Shown here one piece after another: positions 37,844-47,940 of a stretch of DNA of 64,000 nt. The position numbers were made by a program, and so were the translations under genes. Each line of letters begins with the position of its first letter. Within the stretch, counting starts at the first letter, position 1. This stretch comes from Eilatimonas milleporae (GTDB taxonomy: Bacteria; Pseudomonadota; Alphaproteobacteria; Sphingomonadales; Kordiimonadaceae): positions 1 to 64,000 of the forward strand of contig NZ_REFR01000009.1 in assembly GCF_003688555.1 (NCBI RefSeq). Reading direction: 5' to 3'. The notes below the pieces were generated by a model. That model saw only the letters and a program-made list of their open reading frames with translations, had not been told where the DNA came from and did not search any database.

Positions 37844-38634
37844 ACGGCAACGGCCGCCTTGATATGGGGATGGGCCTCATAGTCTTCGATCCGTATATCG
37901 TCATAGGTGAAAGCGAACAGGTCTTTGACATCGGGGTTCAACCAAAGGCGTGGCAGCGGTTTTGGCGTGCGCGACAGTTGCAGGTCGGCCTGCTCGATGT
38001 GGTTGGAATAAAGATGCGCATCACCGAGGGTATGAACGAAATCTCCCGGTTTCAGTCCACAGACCTGCGCCACCATATGGGTCAGCAGCGCATAAGAAGC
38101 GATGTTGAAGGGAACGCCGAGGAAAACGTCGGCGCTGCGTTGGTATAACTGGCAGGACAAACGCCCATCCGCCACGTAAAACTGAAACAAACAGTGGCAA
38201 GGCGGCAAGGCCATATGGTCCACATCGGCAACGTTCCAGGCGGAAACAATCAGCCGCCTGCTGTTCGGGCTTTGCCGGATACCGGCCAGCACGTTGGTAA
38301 TCTGATCGACGGTTCCGCCATCCGGTGTTGGCCAACTGCGCCACTGATGACCGTAGACAGGACCGAGATCCCCTTTGTCATCGGCCCATTCATCCCAAAT
38401 GGAAACGCCGTTATCCTTTAAATAGCCGATGTTGGTATCGCCCGTGAGGAACCACAGCAATTCGTGGATGATCGATCTGAGATGCAGCTTCTTGGTGGTG
38501 ACGAGCGGAAACCCCTTTTCAAGGTCGAAACGCATCTGATGACCGAAAACGCTATAGGTACCAGTACCTGTACGGTCACCACGGTACGTCCCGTCACGAC
38601 GAATCCGGGCCATCAAATCATGATACTGACGCAA
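37840..38634 (-). CDS. thyA: Thymidylate synthase
   Basis: Makes dTMP from dUMP using methylene-tetrahydrofolate. From the TTG start it has 264 residues, exactly the Escherichia coli length, with catalytic Cys146 in [12 protein letters not shown] and [16 protein letters not shown]. The frame runs open to 38691, but the extra residues are not ThyA-like and GAGAGAGGA lies just before TTG 38634. The stop overlaps the sensor kinase start (ATGA). Confidence 0.95.
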   Translation of the reverse strand: MRQYHDLMARIRRDGTYRGDRTGTGTYSVFGHQMRFDLEKGFPLVTTKKLHLRSIIHELLWFLTGDTNIGYLKDNGVSIWDEWADDKGDLGPVYGHQWRSWPTPDGGTVDQITNVLAGIRQSPNSRRLIVSAWNVADVDHMALPPCHCLFQFYVADGRLSCQLYQRSADVFLGVPFNIASYALLTHMVAQVCGLKPGDFVHTLGDAHLYSNHIEQADLQLSRTPKPLPRLWLNPDVKDLFAFTYDDIRIEDYEAHPHIKAAVAV

Positions 38635-38841
38635 GATGTCCTCTCTCGGCTGGAGCAATAAACAAGAAAGACTAGCTATAGATTTCGCCATATATCAAGG
38701 CAAGCCCATGGCAAAATGGCAACCGGGAATAACACGGAAAAATTGCACAATAAAAACCTGGCACAGAACAATCTGCACAGCGCAATGCTTCCGAAGGTCC
38801 GGATTTCAGATTGTTGCGATCCCTGCCCGGATACGCCAGCG

Positions 38842-39447
38842 TCAATCGGCCGGGCCGTGCAAATGGACGTCTCGACCCGAGTGACGTTTCAGCACATCCA
38901 CCGCGATGCGGTCTTGTAACCCGTTGCCTGTCCGCACCCATAGCAGATATCCGCCCAGCGCCCTTTCCTGTCGGTGGCGCTGATCCATCCTCTGCTTGAG
39001 CTGAGCGGCATACAAACCGCCCAGAATGGCGCCCGACAGACCAAACCAGATCGTCAACACCACGGATTGCCACGTTTCCAGGCCATTGGCCGAAGCAACG
39101 CCGATACCCGCCAGAAGAAGCACGTAAATCGGCAGAAAGATCAAAACTCCTAGCCCGCTCATCCGACTGGCTGCATCCACATGGGCGCGCCGGGGCACAC
39201 TGGCGTCATCTTCCAGATCACGCATCGAGGTCACGTCCCGGCCCAGGATGCCGCTGATTTCACTGATGCTGCGCGGACGGGAAATCGCCGCCTGGTCAAA
39301 CCCCCGGATTTCCAGATCGTAAATGGCGGCCTGCATGTCCCGTTCAGTATCGAAAAGGGCCACCGCCTCGCGGATATTACCGCGCGGACCGGTTTTCGCA
39401 GACCAGCGCCATGGTTGGGGTGTGATGACAGTCGCGTCGGTCATCAT
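38842..39447 (-). CDS. Two-helix membrane protein, general-stress-like
   Basis: A 201-residue protein with an N-terminal region (REAVALFDTERDMQAAIYDLEIRGFDQAAIS) resembling the general stress protein 17M-like fold, in which pairs of short regions handle a residue-switching loop. Two membrane helices follow (about 100-122 and 132-155), with a positively charged C-terminus. ATG 39447 has AAGGAAC upstream. Function unknown. It is divergent from ssrA. Confidence 0.6.
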   Translation of the reverse strand: MMTDATVITPQPWRWSAKTGPRGNIREAVALFDTERDMQAAIYDLEIRGFDQAAISRPRSISEISGILGRDVTSMRDLEDDASVPRRAHVDAASRMSGLGVLIFLPIYVLLLAGIGVASANGLETWQSVVLTIWFGLSGAILGGLYAAQLKQRMDQRHRQERALGGYLLWVRTGNGLQDRIAVDVLKRHSGRDVHLHGPAD

Positions 39448-39664
39448 GGCCTTGTTCCTTCCCTGTCGGGCCGGCGCCATCGAGCGCCGACCAGGTTGCT
39501 GGAGCCACTCGAAACAGGATTTTCAGTCTGCCACAGACCGGTCCGCTGTGAGAAATCAACTGTGCGTCACTGCCTGCAAGCGCGGCGGGGTGGTCCGGCC
39601 GCATCGATCAAGGACCGTTTTTGCCGCTTTCTCTTTAAATGCCTGAAAGCTTTGCCTATATTAG

Positions 39665-40006
39665 GAGGGCTGGTTTGCCAGCTATGGCGATAAACGGCGC
39701 AGTCAGTATATATAGCGGACCCGGGGGCGGTACCCGGCGCCTCCACCATCAGCAGCCGCGCACAGCATGGATTATGGCGGCTGTTGATGATGGGGGCGAA
39801 ACAGGATCGACGTGTGTAGAACGCTGTAAGCCTTTCGCCCGGCATGGTTCCGCCGTGATGGGCCACCTTTGATAAATGCCAACGACAACGACGTCGAGTT
39901 TGCTGTTGCCGCGTAAGCGGTTCCTGTAAACTGCATTTACTGAATTCCTGAAGATTGACATCTTCAGGTGGGGGCTGGCCCACCTAGCAACAGAACGGGC
40001 CACCTG
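39665..40006 (+). ncRNA. ssrA: Circularly permuted two-piece tmRNA
   Basis: Ribosome-rescue RNA in the permuted alphaproteobacterial form. The acceptor piece comes first and ends in the T-arm-like CCCGGGGGCGGTACCCGG and CGCCTCCACCA (CCA end 39748). After a spacer hairpin, the coding piece opens with GGGGGCGAAACAGGATCGACG, whose first seven bases pair with the acceptor CGCCTCC. The tag frame (39878-39916) encodes ANDNDVEFAVAA and a stop, and helices such as CCTGAAGAT/ATCTTCAGG and AGGTGGG/CCCACCT follow. Ends are approximate. sspB, the adaptor for tagged proteins, lies 1.2 kb downstream. Confidence 0.92.
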
Positions 40007-40029
40007 ACCTGATCGCTTCCCTACAGATT

Positions 40030-41148
40030 TCAGTCCCCCAGAAGCGCTGCGACATACTCGCCGATGGCAAGAGACGATGTCAGGCCGGGACTTTCGATAC
40101 CGAAGAGGTGCACGACACCGCCTGCACCATGGTCCTCGGGACCAAGAATACAGAAATCGGCATTGGGCACGCCCTTGGGAACCAGCTTTGGGCGAATACC
40201 GGCGTAATCGGGCGACAGACGGTCCGGGTCCACTGCCGGCCAATAACGCCGGATTGAAACGGCAAACTTGTCCCGGAGACTATCGGGCACACTGTAATCA
40301 GGCGCGTCCACCCATTCGATATCGGGGCCGAAACGAATCTGGCCGGACATATCCAGACCGGCGTGCAGACCCAGACTGCCATCCACGGGCAAAGGGTATA
40401 TCAGGCGGGAAAACGGACTTTTACCGGACAGGGAAAAATAATGCCCCTTGGCATAATATAAAGGCGGAATATCCAGATGCGGATGCCCGGTTATTACGCC
40501 CGCCAGGCCCTGTGCCCCGAGGCCCGCAGCATTCACAAACCGTTTTGCCTTGAGGCGCATGTCCGAGGCACCGCCAACCGTCAGTTCAATACCTTCGCCG
40601 GTCACCCGACCGTCAACAACCGGCGCACGCGGTACAATGATACCACCCCGATTTTCAAGCACACCTTCAATCGCCAGCATCAGTTCGTGCTGATCCACTA
40701 TGCCGCTGGACGGTGAGAGGATCGCGGCCACCGCGGACACATCGGGCTCCAGGGCCCTGACCTGATGTGCATCCAGAATAGTCAGGTCTGTAACATCATT
40801 GTCCACCGCTTTGGCTTGCAGGGCCTCCAACGCGGTGATTTCGGACATTCCGGCCGCGACCACCAGTTTACCGCAGCGTCGATGCGCAACACCGTGCGCG
40901 GCACAGAAATCATATAGAAGATGCTTGCCCCGAACGCACAGACGGGCCTTCAAACTGCCCGTCGGATAATAAAGCCCAGCGTGGATCACGCCGGAATTGC
41001 GACTGGACGTGACACTGCCGGTACGTTCTTCCGCTTCCAGCAGCAGAACCTCGCGTCCATCTTCCGCCAAGGCTTTGGCAATGGCCAGGCCGACCACACC
41101 ACCACCCGCGACAACCGTATCAACGGCCTCTTTTTCTCTTGTCCGCAT
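40030..41148 (-). CDS. lhgO: L-2-hydroxyglutarate oxidase-like FAD enzyme
   Basis: FAD-dependent oxidoreductase of the DAO family, 372 residues. Dinucleotide motif VVAGGGVVGLAIAKALAEDG near the N-terminus, TSSRNSGVIHAGLYYP (LhgO-like segment), and LKAKRFVNAAGLGAQGL. It would oxidise L-2-hydroxyglutarate to 2-oxoglutarate. ATG 41148 is chosen because the flavin fold begins directly after it; upstream residues to 41265 are not family-like. The ribosome binding site is distant (AGAGGGAA). Confidence 0.8.
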   Translation of the reverse strand: MRTREKEAVDTVVAGGGVVGLAIAKALAEDGREVLLLEAEERTGSVTSSRNSGVIHAGLYYPTGSLKARLCVRGKHLLYDFCAAHGVAHRRCGKLVVAAGMSEITALEALQAKAVDNDVTDLTILDAHQVRALEPDVSAVAAILSPSSGIVDQHELMLAIEGVLENRGGIIVPRAPVVDGRVTGEGIELTVGGASDMRLKAKRFVNAAGLGAQGLAGVITGHPHLDIPPLYYAKGHYFSLSGKSPFSRLIYPLPVDGSLGLHAGLDMSGQIRFGPDIEWVDAPDYSVPDSLRDKFAVSIRRYWPAVDPDRLSPDYAGIRPKLVPKGVPNADFCILGPEDHGAGGVVHLFGIESPGLTSSLAIGEYVAALLGD

Positions 41149-41254
41149 GAGCGGCAGAATTCCCTCTTCACGGTCAAGGGTCAAGTCGATATAAGGGGGC
41201 GGCAAAGTGATTTTGATGGCCTGAACGGGCCGCTGCAACCGCCAACGGACAAGC

Positions 41255-41878
41255 ATGACCGACACGCATATCGATTATGACAAGAAAGTTCAGGACGCCC
41301 TGAGACAGGTGGTTCGTTCCGTCCTGACGGAAGCAGCGCGCGACGGCCTGAAAGGCACGCATCATTTCTATATCGCTTTCAAAACCCAGGCTGACGGGGT
41401 ATCGGTACCCAGTCACCTGATGCAGCGTTTCCCCGATGAAATGACCATCGTTCTGCAACACAAATTCTGGGGACTGAAAGTTCTGGAAGACCGGTTCGAG
41501 GTTGGCCTCTCCTTCAATCAGAAACCTGAACATCTAGTCATTCCCTTCGAAGCGATTGTCGGTTTTGTCGACCCGAGCGTACAGTTCGCCTTGCAGTTCC
41601 ACGACGACGGCTCTGTAAATGGCGAAGAAGGAGAAGGCATCGACGGGACCGCCGCCGATTTGCAGGATGCTCCCGGCAGCGGCGTACATGATGCCTTTTT
41701 CCAGGCACAACCGGATACCGACGAACCACAGGACCGCGATGCCGCGCCTGACGAGGAACCGGACAATGCCATCACCGAACCCGAAGCCGGCTCGAAACCG
41801 GATGGGAATGGTGATGGCAGCGACGATGATACCGGCGGCAACAATGTTGTCGCACTGGATGCTTTCCGGAAGAAATAA
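41255..41878 (+). CDS. sspB: ClpXP adaptor SspB, alpha type
   Basis: Delivers ssrA-tagged proteins to ClpXP. The N-terminal ssrA-binding fold (about 10-115) contains HHFYIAFKT, VPSHLMQRFPDEMTIVLQHKFWGLKV and FNQKPEHLVIPFEAIVGFVDPSVQFALQF. A long acidic, disordered tail follows and ends in NNVVALDAFRKK, the ClpX-binding tail type. 207 residues. It is in a cluster with fumarase and a ribbon-helix-helix gene, a recurrent alphaproteobacterial arrangement, near ssrA. Confidence 0.93.
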   Translation: MTDTHIDYDKKVQDALRQVVRSVLTEAARDGLKGTHHFYIAFKTQADGVSVPSHLMQRFPDEMTIVLQHKFWGLKVLEDRFEVGLSFNQKPEHLVIPFEAIVGFVDPSVQFALQFHDDGSVNGEEGEGIDGTAADLQDAPGSGVHDAFFQAQPDTDEPQDRDAAPDEEPDNAITEPEAGSKPDGNGDGSDDDTGGNNVVALDAFRKK

Positions 41879-41933
41879 GCTCTCCCCGGTCTTTGTAGTG
41901 CCACCCCTTTCCCAATGACGGATTAGGCCCTAT

Positions 41934-41966
41934 AACGCTGGCATTTGACACCCAAACGCCAGCGTT
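41934..41966 (+). promoter_or_regulatory. Hairpin directly before the fumarase ribosome binding site
   Basis: AACGCTGGC and GCCAGCGTT form a perfect 9-bp stem over a 15-base loop, followed at once by AAGGAG and the fumarase ATG 13 bases from the stem. No T-run. If transcribed it would lie in the 5' untranslated region beside the Shine-Dalgarno sequence; a protein operator is the other reading. Confidence 0.5.
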
Positions 41967-41978
41967 AAGGAGTCCCCG

Positions 41979-43625
41979 ATGCCTGATACCGCCAGCCCCA
42001 CGCCCGCAGATGCCACACCGCAATGGTCATACAGCCCGCTGTTTCAGACAGGTGAAGACACCACATGCTACCGCAAGATCGCGGGCGATTTCGTTTCCAC
42101 CATCGAAGTGGATGGCAGAACCATTTTGAAAGTGGCCGACGAGGGACTGGAATTGCTGACACGTGAGGCAATGTCGGATATCGCCCATCTGCTCAGACCC
42201 GGCCATTTGCAACAGTTACGCAACATTCTGGACGATCCGGAAGCCAGTGAAAACGACCATTTCGTGGCCTTGGAACTCCTGAAAAACGCCAATATTGCCG
42301 CAGGACGGGTGTTGCCAGGCTGCCAGGATACGGGCACAGCCATCATCATTGGTAAAAAGGGGCAGAATGTCTGGACAGACGGAGACGACGCAGCGCCTCT
42401 GACCAAAGGGGTGATGCGTACCTATACCGAAACCAATCTTCGTTACAGTCAGATGGCGCCCCTGAGCATGTTCCGGGAAAAGAACACCAAGAATAACACA
42501 CCGGCACAGATCGACCTGTATGCCACCACAGGAAATGAATACCATTTTCTCTTCATTGCAAAAGGCGGCGGAAGCGCCAACAAATCTTTCCTCTATCAGG
42601 GAACCCCGGCCCTGCTGAGAGAAGACAAACTGCTGGCGTTTCTGGATGAAAAGATCAAAACGCTGGGAACTTCCGCCTGCCCGCCTTATCACCTGGCTGT
42701 GGTGATCGGCGGTCTTTCGGCAGAACAGAATCTGTCTGTCGTGAAAAAGGCATCCACGCGCGATCTGGATACGCTGCCCCGAGAGGGGGATGAAACAGGC
42801 CGTGCCTTTCGTGACGTCGAGATGGAAGCCAAAATCCATGACATGACACGCAATATGGGGATAGGAGCGCAATTCGGCGGCAAATATTTCTGCCACGATG
42901 TGAGGGTGATCCGACTGCCACGCCACGGTGCCAGTCTGCCCATCGGCATCGGCGTGTCATGCTCGGCAGATCGTCAGGCCAAGGCCAAGATCACGCCTGA
43001 CGGCATTTTCCTGGAGCAACTGGAAACAGACCCGTCGAAATATCTGCCCGAGATTGCGGAAAACGATTTGTCGGATCACGTGGTGCCGGTCAATCTTGAC
43101 CGGCCAATGAGCGAAATTCTGACGGAATTGAGCAAATACCCGATAAAGACGCGCCTTTCGCTGACCGGCACAATCGTAGTGGCACGGGATTTGGCGCACG
43201 CCCGCATCCAGCAACAAATCGAAGCCGGTGCCCCCATGCCGGATTATTTCAAAGACCATATCATCTATTACGCAGGCCCCGCCAAAACGCCGGAAGGATA
43301 TGCGTCCGGTTCCTTCGGGCCGACAACAGCGGGCCGAATGGATGCTTATGTCGGGCCGTTTCAGGCGTTGGGCGGGTCAATGGTCACGCTTGCCAAAGGC
43401 AACCGCAGTCGTGACGTCACGAAAGCCTGCGCCGAACATGGCGGGTTTTACCTGGGGTCCATTGGCGGGCCAGCGGCTATCCTGGCACAGAATAATATCA
43501 AAAAGGTCGAAGTCCTGGATTTCGAGGAATTGGGAATGGAAGCCATATGGAAAATCGATGTGGTCGACTTCCCCGCCTTTATCGTGGTTGACAACAAAGG
43601 CAACGATTTCTTCAAAGACATCTGA
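41979..43625 (+). CDS. fumA: Class I (iron-sulfur) fumarate hydratase
   Basis: Interconverts fumarate and malate in the citric acid cycle with an oxygen-sensitive 4Fe-4S cluster. 548 residues, two-domain FumA/FumB type rather than class II. N-terminal cluster domain with [18 protein letters not shown] (Cys near 114), [27 protein letters not shown], and the C-terminal domain with [26 protein letters not shown] in pieces. AAGGAG is a strong ribosome binding site. Confidence 0.95.
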   Translation: MPDTASPTPADATPQWSYSPLFQTGEDTTCYRKIAGDFVSTIEVDGRTILKVADEGLELLTREAMSDIAHLLRPGHLQQLRNILDDPEASENDHFVALELLKNANIAAGRVLPGCQDTGTAIIIGKKGQNVWTDGDDAAPLTKGVMRTYTETNLRYSQMAPLSMFREKNTKNNTPAQIDLYATTGNEYHFLFIAKGGGSANKSFLYQGTPALLREDKLLAFLDEKIKTLGTSACPPYHLAVVIGGLSAEQNLSVVKKASTRDLDTLPREGDETGRAFRDVEMEAKIHDMTRNMGIGAQFGGKYFCHDVRVIRLPRHGASLPIGIGVSCSADRQAKAKITPDGIFLEQLETDPSKYLPEIAENDLSDHVVPVNLDRPMSEILTELSKYPIKTRLSLTGTIVVARDLAHARIQQQIEAGAPMPDYFKDHIIYYAGPAKTPEGYASGSFGPTTAGRMDAYVGPFQALGGSMVTLAKGNRSRDVTKACAEHGGFYLGSIGGPAAILAQNNIKKVEVLDFEELGMEAIWKIDVVDFPAFIVVDNKGNDFFKDI

Positions 43626-43640
43626 TCAGCTTTATCGGCC

Positions 43641-43937
43641 ATGGGTATCGGAATGCTAAATCTGGATGAGGCACGACTGGAAAAGCATTCCGTTACCATT
43701 GCGGGACACCGCACATCGATCTCGCTGGAACGGGCTTTCTGGCGACATTTGCGCAGTTTGGCAGCAGATCGCGGGCTGTCGGTGAATGAACTGATCCGCC
43801 GGCTGGACGAGGCCCGTACGGGATCCCTGTCAGGGGCATTGCGCAGCTTCGTCCTGCAGGAACTGGAAGCCGCAGTCACAGACCGCCATGATACGATCAA
43901 AAATACCACGGACGGTCACGAGCCACCCATTGTCTAA
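43641..43937 (+). CDS. Ribbon-helix-helix domain protein
   Basis: A 98-residue protein with EKHSVTIAGHRTSISLERAFWRHLRSLAADRGLSVNELIRRLDEAR in pieces, the ribbon-helix-helix fold (strand VTIAGHRTSISLE, then two helices). It follows the fumarase gene by 15 bases. ATG 43653 is an alternative start. It probably binds DNA as a dimer. Its stop overlaps that of asmA by four bases on the opposite strand. Confidence 0.82.
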   Translation: MGIGMLNLDEARLEKHSVTIAGHRTSISLERAFWRHLRSLAADRGLSVNELIRRLDEARTGSLSGALRSFVLQELEAAVTDRHDTIKNTTDGHEPPIV

Positions 43938-46900
43938 TTTGTGCCATCCCGGTCATCTTCCTTTGTATTGTTCTTTTGCTTCTGAGCCTTCTGCTGCTCC
44001 TGCAGCTTTTTCAGGACATCAAAAGCACGACCAAACACGGCTGCTCCCGGATTGGTCTCGGCGGGTGTCTGAGCGGCAGCATCCTGGGTCTCAAAACGGT
44101 TCAGCAAGGTCGCACGTAATTTGCGTTCAATTCCCGCCAGCACAAAACGTTCCAACAGACGGCTTTGCCATGTGACGGAAGGACCGGATAGCGGCCCTTG
44201 ATAACGGACAGGAATAGCCGGTGCGTCCAACGGCCGCGACAGGGACAGTTGGCCGCGAATATCCATAAGAGCATCAGCCAAATTGACCTGTCCGTCCAAA
44301 TTGAACTGACCCCAGTCACCTTCAGCACCAAAACGTTCAATAAGTGCCACCCCTTCATCCAGGGTGATGCGGGTCTCCATTGCAGTGAAACGACTTTCCC
44401 CGTCTTTGAGAAAACCACCGATACCGCCCAGAAAAGCACGTGGGGAATCAGCATTTTCAATACTCCGGACCAGTCCGGGAACACCCAGAAAATTCAGACT
44501 GCCGGCATACCCCGTGACCGTGACCTCACCGGTCAGTGCCGCAATCATGTCATTGACCGTATCCCCCCGGGCCCCAAGGTCCATCTGGGCCTGGGCCTGC
44601 CCGCTTAAGACCGGACGCAGGCCGCTGCCGGTTAACGCCGCCGCCAAGTCGATTCGGCTAGCGCTGAGATTGCCGGTAAAACCCGGCGTCGAACCGCCGG
44701 ATACAACGACATCGCCCGTGAGTGTCCCATCATTCAATTGCGCCCCTTCCCCCAGCGAAAGGCGCACAGTCTGTCCCGTCAGTATCAGGGCGGCATTCGG
44801 CGCTGTTAAACGCTGCCCGTACAAGGTGATAGTCTGCAAAGTCAACGCCACTGTACCGCGCATGTCTTCAAGAGGTGACAGCGATGCGGACAGACGCGTT
44901 GGCTCCGCAGCGGCGTCACCGGTAACCGGTGCACCATCATGGCCGGCGGACAATGAGGAAACGTCCAGACCGGCCACGGCCAGCCGGCCCGACAGATTGC
45001 GGCCATCCCGCAAACCCAGCATACCCGATACGCTGCCCGCACCGTTGCGCAGGATGACATCCTGTAGCGACCAGTTTGCGACAGCCCCATCATCGTCGCC
45101 AGCCGCCGCGTCACCGATCAGACGCGCCTCAAGACTGAGCGGCGCCATTTCGTCTGCGAGCGGCATCAACGGCATCAGTTGGCTGGTAGCGTTCACAGCC
45201 GTGGGGTGAGTGTATGTCAATGCCAGGTCCGCACCGTCGTCGACCACACCGGATACCGTCATCTGCCCACCAGCCAATGCCCCACTGATACGCAATTGCA
45301 CAGGCTGGCGGGGGGCACCCCCCGCAGGGCCGGTCGCCGGTTGAGGAGCACTGACAGCCGTGAACGTCACATCCACAGGCACGGACTGCACCATATCGGC
45401 CCCCATAAGACGGGCAAGAGGAGCCAAATCCGCATGATCCAGTTGGCCCTGCAGGTCAAACCCGGAAAGATTACCGGCTTCGGGCAGCATGGAAATATCA
45501 CCGTTCAAGGCCAGACGCGCCGCTTCACCATCCTGTGCCTCGGGCAGCAGACTTGTCTCGACCGAGACACGCATTTGACGGGAATCCCCTTGCAAGGTCA
45601 TGCCGCCACTGATGGCCTTCGCCCCCAGCGCGTCCAGATAAGGCAGGCTTTCCGGTAAATGGGCCCGCAAGAGGGGAAGAGTCCAACGCTCCACACTCAG
45701 ATTGGCTGTCAGCCCCCAGTCCACACCGTTACTTTTTGGCGTGTTTTGTCTGTCTGCCCGCCGTGAAATGGACCCTCGCAGAGCAAGGCGGCCGTTCCCC
45801 TCTTCAAGGCTGACTGTTTCGATTTGGACTCCGTCCGGCAGCAATAACGCTTCAGCACGCAAACGGTCGTAACGGCGGCCCCGCCAATGTACCATATTGA
45901 CATCAAACATTATGTCCGTACCGGTATCCTCGGCCCAGGGAAAGGCCAGATTCACAGTGCCCGGGGCATCGGCATGCAGCGTATCCGGGCGATCAGAGGA
46001 TGCGCTCTCTTCACTTTCAGAAAGAGCGTCGCGAATCATATCGTCATCAAGATAAGCATCCAGATTAACGTCACTGACGGTCAGCTGTATCTGGCGGACA
46101 GTACCGTTCATACTGCCGATGGCACCGCCGGCAAAGCGGCTGGTATCAATCTGTCCCTTGATACCGGACAGCTGCCAGTCGTCATCCGTAATATCGACAC
46201 CGGCGGCAAGTCGGGCTGTTGCCAGCCGACCGGGGCGGACATCGCCGGGAATGGACAGGCCGGCCCATTTTATAAGGTCCGGCAGATTGCCACTGTCCAC
46301 ATTTAATGTGCCGCTGAACAAACGCCCGGTGGACAAGAAAACATCACCGGCAAGCGACAGGCTGGTTCCGCCGGGCATAAGTGCCTGTCCGCGTGTCAGG
46401 GCGATCCGGTCATCCCTGAATGCAAATCCGGCATCAAGTTGCTGTACGACCCCGCCATAAAGCGCGATCCCCTCGACACTGACATCCAATGTACCGGCAA
46501 ACGGCAAGACGATGTCACTTTCCCGAGCATCCTCGCCGGCCTGAGAATCCTCACCGGAACGTCCTGTCGTATTGTCCCGCGCTTCTTCAGTTCCCTGCAA
46601 CCAAGGTCCAATATCCAGAATTCCCAAGGCCAGTGTTCCCGCGAGATGCAGTTTGTCGCGTTCGACAATGGTCAGATCCAGATTACCCGACGTCTCACCG
46701 AGGCTGAGCGTCCGGCTGACAAGGCGCGTGACATTTCCGCGCCGCTCCACCTGCATATCCAGCTTGTGGGGTATATTCGGCCCAAGAGGCTTTGATGGGG
46801 TTGTATCCTCATCTCCGGCCATCACCGCACTGGCGAGGCGTGTCCCGCGTGCCATGAGATCAGATAGGTTGTCGCCTTCGAGCACCATACGGCCATTCAA

Positions 46901-47644
46901 GCCACCATCGTCCAGCAGACGTCCCGAAATCGTCATAACAGTACCGCCAAGAACGATGTCGGTGCGAACGGACAGCTCGGTGCCGGCAGTGCGGCTATCC
47001 TCAGGCTGCGTATCAGATATGGGGACCGGTCGCAGGCGCCCGGACACAGCCACCTCTTCACCACCCACCGCGAATCCAACAGCCCAGTCCAATGGTCCTG
47101 TCGGCAATGTCCCGCTGAGCGTACCGCCGATAGTCTCCAGCAATATGGGCGCCGCGTCCGGCCTGATGACGGAAAGGCGCCCATTGCGCAATTTCAGGGC
47201 ACCAATGCTGATCCCGTTGGCACCGGCGTCACTGCTCTGTGTCCCGTTCTGCGCCCCGTCTGCAACCGGCCAGCCGCGCACCTGCCATGCACCCGCCACC
47301 TGCTCAACCGTCAGGGAAACACCGTCCAGTTCAAGACTACCGATACTGACCTGTCCCTGGAGCAGATCAAAAAGATCAAGGTCAACGGCGATCCGGTCAG
47401 CCACCGCGACCGGTTCACCACTGAGAGGCGCGGAAATAGAGACAGCTTCAGCGGCAAAAGCCGGCCCCGGCAGCAAGGACAGGCGAATTTCGCCGCCCAG
47501 CCTTACCGCCAGACCCAGTTGGTCCGATACGGCCCTTGCGATACGGTCCCGGTAGCTGTTCCAGTCGACGAACGTCACTGCGATAGCAAGCGCCAGGACC
47601 AGCCCTACAAGACCAAGGACAATTCGGACAAACCAGCGTGTCAT
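43934..47644 (-). CDS. AsmA-family envelope protein
   Basis: Large (1236-residue) AsmA-family protein. N-terminal helix (about 5-25) anchors a long beta-rich periplasmic region starting with DWNSYRDRIARAVSDQLGLAVRLGGEIRLSLLPGPAFAAEAVSI, the AsmA start. The last 60 residues are charged with a Gln/Lys-rich coil (LKKLQEQQKAQKQK). The family is implicated in transport of phospholipids between membranes and in outer-membrane assembly. It is the longest gene here and is not obviously part of an operon. Confidence 0.9.
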   Translation of the reverse strand: MTRWFVRIVLGLVGLVLALAIAVTFVDWNSYRDRIARAVSDQLGLAVRLGGEIRLSLLPGPAFAAEAVSISAPLSGEPVAVADRIAVDLDLFDLLQGQVSIGSLELDGVSLTVEQVAGAWQVRGWPVADGAQNGTQSSDAGANGISIGALKLRNGRLSVIRPDAAPILLETIGGTLSGTLPTGPLDWAVGFAVGGEEVAVSGRLRPVPISDTQPEDSRTAGTELSVRTDIVLGGTVMTISGRLLDDGGLNGRMVLEGDNLSDLMARGTRLASAVMAGDEDTTPSKPLGPNIPHKLDMQVERRGNVTRLVSRTLSLGETSGNLDLTIVERDKLHLAGTLALGILDIGPWLQGTEEARDNTTGRSGEDSQAGEDARESDIVLPFAGTLDVSVEGIALYGGVVQQLDAGFAFRDDRIALTRGQALMPGGTSLSLAGDVFLSTGRLFSGTLNVDSGNLPDLIKWAGLSIPGDVRPGRLATARLAAGVDITDDDWQLSGIKGQIDTSRFAGGAIGSMNGTVRQIQLTVSDVNLDAYLDDDMIRDALSESEESASSDRPDTLHADAPGTVNLAFPWAEDTGTDIMFDVNMVHWRGRRYDRLRAEALLLPDGVQIETVSLEEGNGRLALRGSISRRADRQNTPKSNGVDWGLTANLSVERWTLPLLRAHLPESLPYLDALGAKAISGGMTLQGDSRQMRVSVETSLLPEAQDGEAARLALNGDISMLPEAGNLSGFDLQGQLDHADLAPLARLMGADMVQSVPVDVTFTAVSAPQPATGPAGGAPRQPVQLRISGALAGGQMTVSGVVDDGADLALTYTHPTAVNATSQLMPLMPLADEMAPLSLEARLIGDAAAGDDDGAVANWSLQDVILRNGAGSVSGMLGLRDGRNLSGRLAVAGLDVSSLSAGHDGAPVTGDAAAEPTRLSASLSPLEDMRGTVALTLQTITLYGQRLTAPNAALILTGQTVRLSLGEGAQLNDGTLTGDVVVSGGSTPGFTGNLSASRIDLAAALTGSGLRPVLSGQAQAQMDLGARGDTVNDMIAALTGEVTVTGYAGSLNFLGVPGLVRSIENADSPRAFLGGIGGFLKDGESRFTAMETRITLDEGVALIERFGAEGDWGQFNLDGQVNLADALMDIRGQLSLSRPLDAPAIPVRYQGPLSGPSVTWQSRLLERFVLAGIERKLRATLLNRFETQDAAAQTPAETNPGAAVFGRAFDVLKKLQEQQKAQKQKNNTKEDDRDGTN

Positions 47645-47940
47645 GGTCCTAACGCTCCTTTAAAATACCGGGTTTGATAAACTTTCCAAGGTGCCTGGAT
47701 ATATAAGAATATCAGACGGTGCCAACCATACCAGTTTACCGGAACACCCTCTTGCCAGAGACTTTACCCATGAATGCGGCAGGGGCATGACGCTTTTTCC
47801 TTAACGCGGCAATTTTCCTTGCTCTAAAATGGACGCAAAAGCTCAATGAGCCGGTACAAAAACCGATTGGGCATGGACAATGGGGGGATCATGCACGAAA
47901 CCGGTCGTCAATATATCCATATGGATATGGGGATGATAGC
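47645..47940. other. asmA-clc intergenic region
   Basis: A 296-base divergent gap. It has several short A/T-rich tracts and presumably two promoters, but I found no well-spaced promoter pair, no RNA gene and no terminator. Confidence 0.4.

Noticed and set aside
46572-47555. 327-aa plus-strand open frame in asmA
   Set aside because: Low-complexity Ser/Arg/Pro protein typical of the reverse of a coding strand.
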